Assembly: GCF_965229315.1 (NCBI RefSeq)
Contig: NZ_CBDDJA010000001.1
Span: 496,001-560,000 of the forward strand
Length of the DNA stretch: 64,000 bases
Source: Pelomonas sp965229315
GTDB taxonomy: Bacteria; Pseudomonadota; Gammaproteobacteria; Burkholderiales; Burkholderiaceae_C
Direction of reading: 5' to 3'
The notes below the pieces were generated by a model, which was not told the origin of the DNA, searched no databases, and worked only from the letters and a program-made list of their open reading frames with translations. A program made the position numbers and the translations under genes. Positions 1-7,245 of the stretch are shown in pieces. Each line of letters opens with the position of its first letter. The stretch's first letter is position 1.

Positions 1-79
1 ATAACCAGCCATGCCGTGGGTGGCGCGTGACGCCGCCGTGGGCAAAGCCATGCCCATTCACGATCCATCGGAGAGCTCC

Positions 80-2350
80 ATGTCCCGCAACAAGAACACA
101 TCGACCGCCGCACGGCTGCCCATCCTGCCTCTTGGCGCGCTGGCGGCCGGCTTCGGCCTGGCCTCGGCCGCGCTGGCCCAGACCGCACCGGCGCCAACGC
201 CTCCCGCACAAGGCGACAACGTGCTGCCCGTCGTGCGCGCCCGGGCCAGCGCCGAGAAGCAGGGCAAGGACGACTACCAGGCGACCGAGACGCGCATCGG
301 CAAGGGCAAGCAGGACATCCGCGACATCCCGCAATCGCTGACGGTCATCACCGAGAAGGTCATGGACGACCGCAACTTCAGCAACGTCAAGGAAGTGCTG
401 AAGAACACCTCGGGCATCACCTTCCAGGCCGCCGAGGGCGGCGAGGAAGACATCAAGATCCACGGCATCTCGCTGCAGAGCACCGGTGACATCTTCATCG
501 ACGGCATGCGCGACCCGGCGTTCTACGACCGCGACACCTTCTTCCTCGACAAGATCGAGCTGCTGCGCGGCTCGGCCTCGCTGCTGTTCGGCCGCGGCTC
601 CACGGGCGGCGCGGTCAACCAGGTGACCAAGCAGGCGCAACTGGCCGACCAGAACCAGATCGACGTGTCCATGGGCAGCCACGGCGCGCTGCGCGCCATC
701 GTCGACCTGAACAAGCGCACGGGCGAAAACGCCGCATTCCGCGTCAGCGCCATGACCAACACCGCCGACAGCAACGGCGCCGGCTCCAAGATCGACAAGC
801 GCGGCATCGGCGCCAGCTACCGCTTCGGCATCGACGAGACCGATGAGTTCGGCATCACGGTCTACGGCCTGCAGAACGACAACGGCATGAACTACGGCGT
901 GCGCTGGATCAGGCAGAACGCTGCCGACCCCGTGGCCGGTTCGCTGAACACCAAGATGGACCCGGACGCCTACTACGGCCTGGCCAGCGACTTCAACAAG
1001 GGCACGGCCTATTACGGCATGCTCACGCACACCCACCGCTTCTCCAAGGACACGGAGCTGGTGACCCGGGTGCGCGCCGCCAACTACTCGCGCGACCAGC
1101 GCGCCACGCTGTGGAACTTCGCCGCCGCGGCGCAGCAGCCGGGCGGCCAGGCCGTCACGCTGGACAACCTCAGCCCTGCCACCGTCATCACGCGCGGCTT
1201 CCAGCCCAAGAAGCAGGACATGCAGACGGTGACGGCCCAGAGCGACCTGAGCACGCGCTTCAAGGCGCTGGGCTTGGAGCACACCCTGCAGACCGGCGTC
1301 GACTTCGCCAACGAGAAGAAGCAGGTCTTTGCCCAGGTCACGGCCGCGCAGGGCGGCGTCGTGCCGGCGCGCCCCAACACCACGGTCGGCACGCCGTACG
1401 ACGGCGCCAGCATCGACGAGAGCCTGCGCAGCTACCGTGACAACAACGCCTACACCTCCAAGGCCTACGGCGGCTACCTGCAGGACATGATCCAGGTCGC
1501 GCCGATGTGGAAGCTGCTGGCCGGGCTGCGCTATGACAGCCTCAAGGGCGACTACGAGCAGTACACCGTGCCGACCGGCGCGCTGACGCCGGTGACGACG
1601 ACCCGCTACAAGATGAAGGTGTCGGAATGGAGCCAGCGCGCCGCCGTGCTGTTCCAGCCCAACGAGCAATGGTCCTTCCACCTGATGGGCGCCACGTCCT
1701 TCAACACCTCGGGCGACGCCTACTCGCTGAGCGCGGCCAACCAGGACATCCCGCCCGAGAAGTCCGTCAACGTCGAGCTGGGCGCCAAGTGGGACAGCGC
1801 CGACGGCAAGCTCAGCCTGCGGGCCGGCGCCTTCCGCAACACCAAGCTGCACGAGCGCAACACCGACCCGCTGATCACCAACCTGGTGACGCTGTCGGGC
1901 AAGCGCCACGCCGCCGGCCTGGACTTCGACATCGTCGGCCGCATCACGCCCGAGTGGGAGGTGTTCGGCAACTTCACCTGGATGCCGGTGGCCAAGATCG
2001 ACATCTCCAGCGCCAACACCGGCGAGGTGCAGGGCTCGCGCCCCTCGCTGTCGCCGCGCTACTCCGGCAGCCTGTGGACGGCCTACCAGGTGCTGCCGCA
2101 GCTGCGCCTGGGCGCCGGCCTGAACGCCCGCAGCAGCCAGACGCCCATCCGCAACCCGGTCGGTGTCATCGCGCCCAAGTTCGTCACGGCCGACGTGATG
2201 GCCGAGTACGCCGTGGTGCCCGATCAGCTGAGCTTCAAGCTCTACGTCAGCAACGTCGCCAACAAGCTCTATGCTGACCAGCTCTACACGTCCTTCTACG
2301 TGCCGGGCACGGGCCGCGTGACCACGCTCACCGGCACCTACAAGTTCTGA
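80..2350 (+). CDS. TonB-dependent siderophore receptor (Fiu-like)
   Basis: Outer-membrane receptor that takes up ferric siderophores, probably catecholates, using TonB energy. The ATG at 80 is preferred over an ATG at 11: it follows a GGAGAG ribosome site and begins a clean signal peptide of about 34 residues ending ALAQ. A plug domain follows (roughly residues 55-170, with the typical IRDIPQSLTVIT and LRGSASLLFGRGSTGG segments). The rest is a beta-barrel ending in YKF with the C-terminal Phe used for barrel assembly. The 756-residue length is usual. The next gene encodes a PiuC-type dioxygenase, the classic partner of Fiu/PiuA receptors. The exact siderophore cannot be read from sequence. 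Confidence 0.93.
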   Translation: MSRNKNTSTAARLPILPLGALAAGFGLASAALAQTAPAPTPPAQGDNVLPVVRARASAEKQGKDDYQATETRIGKGKQDIRDIPQSLTVITEKVMDDRNFSNVKEVLKNTSGITFQAAEGGEEDIKIHGISLQSTGDIFIDGMRDPAFYDRDTFFLDKIELLRGSASLLFGRGSTGGAVNQVTKQAQLADQNQIDVSMGSHGALRAIVDLNKRTGENAAFRVSAMTNTADSNGAGSKIDKRGIGASYRFGIDETDEFGITVYGLQNDNGMNYGVRWIRQNAADPVAGSLNTKMDPDAYYGLASDFNKGTAYYGMLTHTHRFSKDTELVTRVRAANYSRDQRATLWNFAAAAQQPGGQAVTLDNLSPATVITRGFQPKKQDMQTVTAQSDLSTRFKALGLEHTLQTGVDFANEKKQVFAQVTAAQGGVVPARPNTTVGTPYDGASIDESLRSYRDNNAYTSKAYGGYLQDMIQVAPMWKLLAGLRYDSLKGDYEQYTVPTGALTPVTTTRYKMKVSEWSQRAAVLFQPNEQWSFHLMGATSFNTSGDAYSLSAANQDIPPEKSVNVELGAKWDSADGKLSLRAGAFRNTKLHERNTDPLITNLVTLSGKRHAAGLDFDIVGRITPEWEVFGNFTWMPVAKIDISSANTGEVQGSRPSLSPRYSGSLWTAYQVLPQLRLGAGLNARSSQTPIRNPVGVIAPKFVTADVMAEYAVVPDQLSFKLYVSNVANKLYADQLYTSFYVPGTGRVTTLTGTYKF

Positions 2351-2369
2351 CGGAATCCCCTCGCCCACC

Positions 2370-3053
2370 ATGCTGCTGAAGATCGAAGACGTTCTGGATG
2401 CGGCTGGCCTGGCGAGGGCCCGCGAGCTGCTGGCCACGGCCCCGTGGGCCGACGGCCGCACGACCGCCGGCCGCCAGGCCGCGCAGGTCAAGAACAACGA
2501 GCAGTTGCAGCCCGGCAGCGAGCAGCACCGCGAGCTGCAGGCGCTGGTGCTGCAGGCGCTGGAGAAGCATCCGCTGTTCTTCTCCGCCACACTGCCCAAG
2601 CGCGTGCTGCCGCCGCTGTTCAACCGCTACGCCGGCGCGAGCAATGCCTACGGCAGCCATGTCGACCAGGCGGTGCGCTACCTCCCCGGGGGCACTCAAC
2701 GCGTGCGCACCGACATCTCCTGCACGCTGTTCCTGAACGACCCCGGCGACTACGACGGCGGCGAACTGGTCATCGCCACCACGTTCGGCGAACAGCGCGT
2801 CAAGCTCGCCGCGGGCGCCCTGGTCGTCTACCCCGGCACCAGCGTGCACCGCGTCGAGCCGGTCACGCGCGGCGAACGGCTGGCCAGCTTCTTCTGGATC
2901 GAGAGCATGGTGCGCGCCGACGAGCAGCGCCGGCTGCTCTACGAGATGGACATGAGCCTGATGCAACTGCGCGGCGAACTGGGCGAGACGGCCGAGCTGG
3001 TGCAGCTGACCGGGACGTATCACAACCTCCTGCGCATGTGGGCAGACACGTGA
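2370..3053 (+). CDS. piuC: Fe2+-dependent PKHD-type hydroxylase PiuC
   Basis: Fe(II)/2-oxoglutarate-dependent dioxygenase of the PiuC/YbiX family, 227 residues, the usual length. The double-stranded beta-helix iron ligands are visible as H97-x-D99 and H160, with R170 placed to bind 2-oxoglutarate. Family members are encoded beside catecholate receptors and are induced by iron limitation; their substrate is not established. It starts 19 bases after the receptor stop and its own stop overlaps the next GTG start (GTGA), so it sits inside a translationally coupled operon. Confidence 0.93.
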   Translation: MLLKIEDVLDAAGLARARELLATAPWADGRTTAGRQAAQVKNNEQLQPGSEQHRELQALVLQALEKHPLFFSATLPKRVLPPLFNRYAGASNAYGSHVDQAVRYLPGGTQRVRTDISCTLFLNDPGDYDGGELVIATTFGEQRVKLAAGALVVYPGTSVHRVEPVTRGERLASFFWIESMVRADEQRRLLYEMDMSLMQLRGELGETAELVQLTGTYHNLLRMWADT

Positions 3054-4186
3054 GCCAACCGCTCATCGAGAAGCTGCCCGACGGCCTCGTCAACCTGGCC
3101 GACTTCGAAGCGCCGGCCAAGGCCCGCGTCAGCGACGCCGCCTGGGCCTATCTCAACGGCGGCGCGGCCGACGAACACACGCTGCGCGCCAACCGCGCCG
3201 CCTGGGACGCCCTCCGCCTGCAGCCGCGCGTGCTGCGCGACCTGGCCGGCGGCCACACGCGTGTGACGCTGCTGGGCCGCGAGCTGCTGCACCCCATCCT
3301 GCTGGCGCCCATCGCCTACCAGCGGCTGTTCCATGCCGATGGCGAGACGGCAATAGCGCACGCCGCGGCCGCGCAGGGCGCTGGCGTGCTGCTCAGCGCG
3401 CAGGCCAGCGTGCCGATGGAAGAAGTGGCCGCGCCGATGCGGGCCGACCCGACCGCCGGCCCGCTGTGGTTCCAGCTCTACTGGCGCGACGACCGCGACT
3501 TCATGCGGGCGCTGCTGCGCCGCATCGAAGCCGCCGGCTTCCAGGCGCTGGTGCTGACCGTGGACGCGCCCGTGCACGGCGCGCGCGACCGCGAGCGCCG
3601 CATCGGCTTCAAGCTGCCCGACGACATCCGCGCCGTGAACCTCGGCGGCCTGAAGAAGCCGCTGAACCTGCAGCCCGGCCAGAGCGCCCTCTTCGACGGC
3701 CTGATGCCGCGCGCCGCCACCTGGCGCGAGATCGACTGGCTGCGCGCGCAAAGCCCGCTGCCGCTGCTGCTCAAGGGCCTCACGCACGCGGACGACGCCC
3801 GCGAAGCGCTGGCCCGCGGCGTCACCGGCTTCGTCGTCTCCAACCACGGCGGCCGCGCGCTCGACACGCTGCCGCCCACCACCGAACTGCTGCCGCCACT
3901 GCGCGCCGCGCTGGGCCCCGACGTGCCGCTGCTGGTCGACGGCGGCATCCGCCGCGGCACCGACGTGCTCAAGGCCATCGCGCTGGGCGCCGACGCCGTG
4001 CTGCTGGGCCGCCCCTACGTGCACGCGCTGGCGGCCAGCGGCGCTTTGGGCGTGGCCCATGCGCTGCGGCTGCTGCGCGACGAGCTGGAGATCGCCATGG
4101 CGCTGTCCGGCTGCAAGACTCTCGCCGACGCCGGCCCGGCGCTGCTCTGGCCCGGCACCCCCTCCGCCGAAAGGACCTCCCGATGA
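3050..4186 (+). CDS. FMN-dependent alpha-hydroxyacid dehydrogenase/oxidase (LldD-like)
   Basis: Cytoplasmic or membrane-peripheral flavoenzyme of the L-lactate dehydrogenase/glycolate oxidase family, 378 residues. The FMN-barrel signature SNHGGR with the catalytic His lies near residue 266, preceded by the conserved Lys of LLLKGL and followed by DGGIRRGTDVLKA. GTG 3050 is chosen as start because it overlaps the piuC stop in the arrangement GTGA; longer frames upstream run antiparallel to real coding sense and make no protein-like sequence. It oxidises a 2-hydroxy acid and passes electrons to oxygen or an acceptor. Position between piuC and a PepSY/cytochrome b pair suggests a role in iron-related redox chemistry, which is an inference. 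Confidence 0.87.
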   Translation: MSQPLIEKLPDGLVNLADFEAPAKARVSDAAWAYLNGGAADEHTLRANRAAWDALRLQPRVLRDLAGGHTRVTLLGRELLHPILLAPIAYQRLFHADGETAIAHAAAAQGAGVLLSAQASVPMEEVAAPMRADPTAGPLWFQLYWRDDRDFMRALLRRIEAAGFQALVLTVDAPVHGARDRERRIGFKLPDDIRAVNLGGLKKPLNLQPGQSALFDGLMPRAATWREIDWLRAQSPLPLLLKGLTHADDAREALARGVTGFVVSNHGGRALDTLPPTTELLPPLRAALGPDVPLLVDGGIRRGTDVLKAIALGADAVLLGRPYVHALAASGALGVAHALRLLRDELEIAMALSGCKTLADAGPALLWPGTPSAERTSR

Positions 4187-4473
4187 AACGCCTCCTCCTC
4201 ACCGCCGCCCTCGCTGTTGTCGCCTCCAGCGCCTTCGCGCACGGCAACGTGTCCTGCCCCGCCGTTGCCAAGGAAGAGAAGAAGCCACAGATGGAACTGC
4301 AGAAGAAGCTCGAAGGCGAAGGCTGGAAGGTCCGCAAGGTCCAGAACTACAACGGCTGCTACGAGGTCTACGGCTTCGACGGCACCGGCAAGAAGGCCGA
4401 GGCCTTCTTCAACCCCAAGACCTTCGAACGCATCTACCCCGAGGGCGAACAGCCCGAAACCGCCGCGAAGTAA
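4183..4473 (+). CDS. Periplasmic PepSY-domain protein
   Basis: Small exported protein, 96 residues. An N-terminal signal peptide (MKRLLLTAALAVVASSAFA) is followed by a single PepSY-like module: helix rich in Lys/Glu, then the strand pattern GWKVRKVQNYNGCYEVYGFD and an AEAFFNPKTFE segment. Two Cys in the mature part could form a disulfide. Its ATG overlaps the preceding stop (ATGA), so it is coupled to the dehydrogenase gene. PepSY proteins next to cytochrome b561-like genes are common in iron-uptake operons, where a role in haem or ferric reduction is suspected but not proved. Confidence 0.85.
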   Translation: MKRLLLTAALAVVASSAFAHGNVSCPAVAKEEKKPQMELQKKLEGEGWKVRKVQNYNGCYEVYGFDGTGKKAEAFFNPKTFERIYPEGEQPETAAK

Positions 4474-4476
4474 GCG

Positions 4477-5031
4477 GTGCGCATACGCGTCTGGGACGCG
4501 CTGGTGCGCGTCCTGCACTGGACGCTGGCCGCAGCGATCGCCACCTGCTGGATCAGCGGCCACTGGCCGCCCCGCGACTTCGACGCCGTGCACCACACCG
4601 CCGGCTACGTGGCCGCCGCGGCGGTGGTGCTGCGGCTGCTCTGGGGCTTCACCCGCGGCACAGCCGCTCGTTATGCCCGCCTCGCGCAGTTCGTGCGCAG
4701 CCCGCGTGCGGTGCTGGCCTATGCCCGCGCGATGCGCGCCGGCCGCGAGCCGCGCTACCTCGGCCACAACCCGCTGGGCGGCTGGATGGTGCTGGCGCTG
4801 TGGGCCACGGCCGCTGCGCTGTCCCTCAGCGGCTGGCTCTACACGACCGACTGGCTGTGGGGCTACGAGTGGTTGTCGGACCTGCACGCCTGGCTGGCCT
4901 GGGGCATCGCGACCCTCGTCGTGGGCCATCTCGGCGGCGTCGTCGTCACGAGCTGGCGCCACCGCGAGAACCTCGTGGCCGCGATGTTCAGCGGCGCCAA
5001 GCGCGCGCCCGAAGGCGACGACGTGGCGTAG
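4477..5031 (+). CDS. Cytochrome b/b561-family membrane protein
   Basis: Integral membrane dihaem-type cytochrome b of the Ni/Fe-hydrogenase/b561 family, 184 residues, with four hydrophobic helices. Haem-ligand candidates are the His of VLHWTL in helix 1, the HH pair before helix 2 and His residues in helix 4 (LHAWLAWG, VGHLGG). The start is GTG 4477, three bases after the PepSY stop. As last gene of the operon it could shuttle electrons across the membrane to reduce ferric siderophore or another periplasmic substrate; this function is inferred from context. Confidence 0.86.
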   Translation: MRIRVWDALVRVLHWTLAAAIATCWISGHWPPRDFDAVHHTAGYVAAAAVVLRLLWGFTRGTAARYARLAQFVRSPRAVLAYARAMRAGREPRYLGHNPLGGWMVLALWATAAALSLSGWLYTTDWLWGYEWLSDLHAWLAWGIATLVVGHLGGVVVTSWRHRENLVAAMFSGAKRAPEGDDVA

Positions 5032-5252
5032 GACAAGCAGCGCAAAACCCAGGAATGATGCGGCCTTGCGACATGCGAGGCCTGCGCGGCCCGATTTCAT
5101 GGGCCTTTGCGGGTGATTCCCTCTATGAAAGCCTTCTCTTCCCCTGGGGAGCGCAGTACCATCGCCGCCGCAGGGTGCTAGAGAGAAATGAAGGCTTACG
5201 CGGCCTTCACCCGGGCCCGGCACATCAACAACCTTTGATGGAGAGAATCGAC

Positions 5253-5678
5253 ATGGCAACTGCGAAGAAGGCCGCGCCCGCGAAGAAAGCGGCGGCACCG
5301 GCAAAGAAGGCCGCCGCACCGGCGAAGAAGGCGGCAGCGCCTGCGAAGAAGGCAGCGACGCCGGCCAAGAAGGCCGCGCCCGCGAAGAAGGCGGCGCCTG
5401 CGAAGAAGGCGGCAGCACCCGCCAAGAAGCGCACGCCAAACGCCGCCTTCATGAAGGCCCTGACCCCCAGCGCCGCACTCGCGGCCATCGTCGGCGCAGC
5501 CCCGCTGCCGCGCACCGACGTGACCAAGAAGGTCTGGGAGTACATCAAGAAGAACAAGCTGCAGGACGAGCTGCAAAAGCGCGTCATCGTTGCCGACGCC
5601 AAGCTGAAGGAAATCTTCGGCAAGGCCAAGGCCGACATGTTCGAGATGACCAAGCTGATCAACAGCCACCTGAAGTGA
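5253..5678 (+). CDS. Histone H1-like / SWIB-MDM2 domain protein
   Basis: 141-residue basic DNA-binding protein. Residues 1-60 are a lysine/alanine/proline tail of repeated AKKAAP units like the C-terminal tail of histone H1 and of AlgP-type proteins. Residues about 62-141 form a SWIB/MDM2 fold (VTKKVWEYIKKNKLQ followed by VADAKLKEIFG and MFEMTKLINSHLK). ATG 5253 is chosen over an ATG at 5238 because GGAGAG lies seven bases upstream of 5253. It stands alone, followed at once by a strong terminator. Likely a nucleoid-associated protein; this domain combination is known from chlamydiae and betaproteobacteria. Confidence 0.88.
   Translation: MATAKKAAPAKKAAAPAKKAAAPAKKAAAPAKKAATPAKKAAPAKKAAPAKKAAAPAKKRTPNAAFMKALTPSAALAAIVGAAPLPRTDVTKKVWEYIKKNKLQDELQKRVIVADAKLKEIFGKAKADMFEMTKLINSHLK
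5262..5431 (+). repeat. Tandem AKKAAP-coding repeat
   Basis: Imperfect tandem units of about 15-18 bases (variants of gcgaagaaggcggcagc) encoding the lysine-rich tail of the SWIB protein. The repeat is part of the coding sequence and is a natural place for length variation between strains. Confidence 0.85.
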
Positions 5679-5713
5679 TGCGGTGCCGCGCAAGCGGCCT
5701 GCATGCGATCGAA

Positions 5714-5735
5714 GCCCGGCCATGCCGGGCTTTTT
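5714..5735 (+). terminator. Rho-independent terminator after the SWIB gene
   Basis: Perfect seven-base-pair stem GCCCGGC/GCCGGGC with a three-base loop followed by TTTTT. It lies 35 bases after the SWIB stop and just before the 3' end of the convergent receiver-domain gene. Confidence 0.88.
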
Positions 5736-5771
5736 CTTTGGCGCGTTGCGCGTGCCGTCGGCGCGGCGGCG

Positions 5772-6164
5772 TCAACCGAGCAGGCGCTGCAGCGCGGTCT
5801 GCAGGCGCGGGACGTCGATGGGCTTGAGCCAGTAGTCGTCGAAGCCGGCCGCCCTCGCGGCGCGCACGACGGCGCCCGGGTCGTCGGCCGACAGCGCCAC
5901 CCAGCGCGTGCCCTGAAGCGAGGCCGCCAGGCCGGCATCCGCGACGACGCGCTCGCGCAGCGCCAGGCCGGTCATGTCGGGCAGGTTCATGTCCACCAGC
6001 ACCAGCGCCGGCTGGCACTCGGCCAGCGCCGCCAGCGCTTCGGTGCCGGTCTCGGCGCAGCGCAGCGCCCAGCCCGGCAACAGGCGGAACACCTCTTCCA
6101 TGAGGATCAGGTGGATGCGGTCGTCTTCGACGTAAAGCACCAGCGGCGCGGCACGGTCGGGCAT
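5772..6164 (-). CDS. Single-domain response regulator (CheY-like receiver)
   Basis: About 130 residues containing only a receiver domain: the acidic pair in YVEDD, the phospho-acceptor Asp in VLVDMNLPDMTG, the Ser of VALSAD and the Lys of LKPID. No output domain follows. ATG 6164 gives a standard receiver length; an in-frame ATG at 6227 would add 21 Ala/Pro-rich residues, and neither start has a clear ribosome site. No kinase gene is adjacent, so it is an orphan regulator that may act through protein contact. Confidence 0.8.
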   Translation of the reverse strand: MPDRAAPLVLYVEDDRIHLILMEEVFRLLPGWALRCAETGTEALAALAECQPALVLVDMNLPDMTGLALRERVVADAGLAASLQGTRWVALSADDPGAVVRAARAAGFDDYWLKPIDVPRLQTALQRLLG

Positions 6165-6390
6165 GGGAAGCAAGGCAGGCGGGGGAGCGGCCGGCACGAT
6201 AGCAGCATTGCCGACACCGCCGGGCAAATGATGGCGACGCGCCGTTCCTCGCCGCTTCCCCGCCGCTTCCGTGATTTATCTCACCCCCGGGGCACCCCCT
6301 CATTGCGGGGTTTCAACGCGGAGTAACCCCTATGCATCCCTAACATTCAGGTCATGCGTCCTGCGTCGGGCGCGTCCGCTTGCAGGTCCC

Positions 6391-7245
6391 ATGTCCTTGA
6401 TCGCCACGTTCGCCCTCGCCGCCTCGGCCGGCGCCACGCTGCCCCAGTGCAACTGGGACCGGCCCGGCGTCGACCCGTTCATGGGCGACCTGGTGGCGGC
6501 CGTGGATCGCTACCAGGACATCCCCGCGGCCACCCGCGCGAAGCTCAAGGCCCGCATGCAGACGCGCAGCTACGACGACATCGCCGTCATCGAGCGCGAC
6601 AGCATCCACGGCAAGGCCAGCTACGCGCCGGAGATCCGCGACATGCATTTCGGCGCCGGCTCGGTCTGCCGCACGGTCACGCGGGCGAAGTGGACGGCGC
6701 AGATGCAGGAGCGCGGCCTCGTCTACTGCGAGGACGGCCAGTGCATCCTGGTGCCCACCGTCTGCCGCAACGTCAGCCGCATCCGCCGGCTGGCGCCCGC
6801 CGCCACCGCCCCGGCCCAGGCGGCCAACGTCGCGTCGTCGACCCGCGAGGGCGACGACGCCACGCCGCTGGAATTCGAAGCCCCTGCCGCCGGCCCGATG
6901 GCCGCCGCGGCGCCGGACAGCTTTGCCGGCAAGTCCGGCCTGCCGACGCTGGACAGCGCGCCCGCCGACGGTGGCGGCTTCAGCCTGGCCGGCGGCAACG
7001 CGCCGGGCACCGGGTTCCAAGGCGGCGCAGGCGGCGCAGGCGGCGCAGGCGGCGCGGGCAGCCCGGGCGTGGGCGGCATCGGCATCCCGGCCCTGCCGCC
7101 CGGCACGACGCGCCCCACCGACAGCATCGATCCACCGCTGGACAGCACCACGCCCGCCGTGCCGGAGCCCGGCACCTGGGCGATGCTGGCCGCCGGCCTG
7201 CTGGCCGTGATCTACCGCGCGCGGCGCAGCAGGGGCGCCAGGTAA
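6391..7245 (+). CDS. PEP-CTERM sorting-domain surface protein (MHFG-type)
   Basis: 284-residue exported protein. It has an N-terminal signal peptide, a conserved Cys-containing middle region that includes the stretch RDMHFGAGSVCR, then a low-complexity linker rich in Gly-Gly-Ala repeats (bases about 7021-7060). The C-terminus is a complete PEP-CTERM signal: VPEPGTW, a hydrophobic helix and a basic tail. Such proteins are cleaved by exosortase and sorted to the outer surface or extracellular matrix. ATG 6391 starts the signal peptide; a frame open further upstream is not signal-like. The gene end overlaps uvrA on the other strand by 34 bases. No exosortase gene is in the window. Confidence 0.85.
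   Translation: MSLIATFALAASAGATLPQCNWDRPGVDPFMGDLVAAVDRYQDIPAATRAKLKARMQTRSYDDIAVIERDSIHGKASYAPEIRDMHFGAGSVCRTVTRAKWTAQMQERGLVYCEDGQCILVPTVCRNVSRIRRLAPAATAPAQAANVASSTREGDDATPLEFEAPAAGPMAAAAPDSFAGKSGLPTLDSAPADGGGFSLAGGNAPGTGFQGGAGGAGGAGGAGSPGVGGIGIPALPPGTTRPTDSIDPPLDSTTPAVPEPGTWAMLAAGLLAVIYRARRSRGAR

Noticed and set aside
5262..5431. Regular short repeats considered as a CRISPR-like array.
   Set aside because: They have no unique spacers and translate in frame to AKKAAP units of the SWIB protein.
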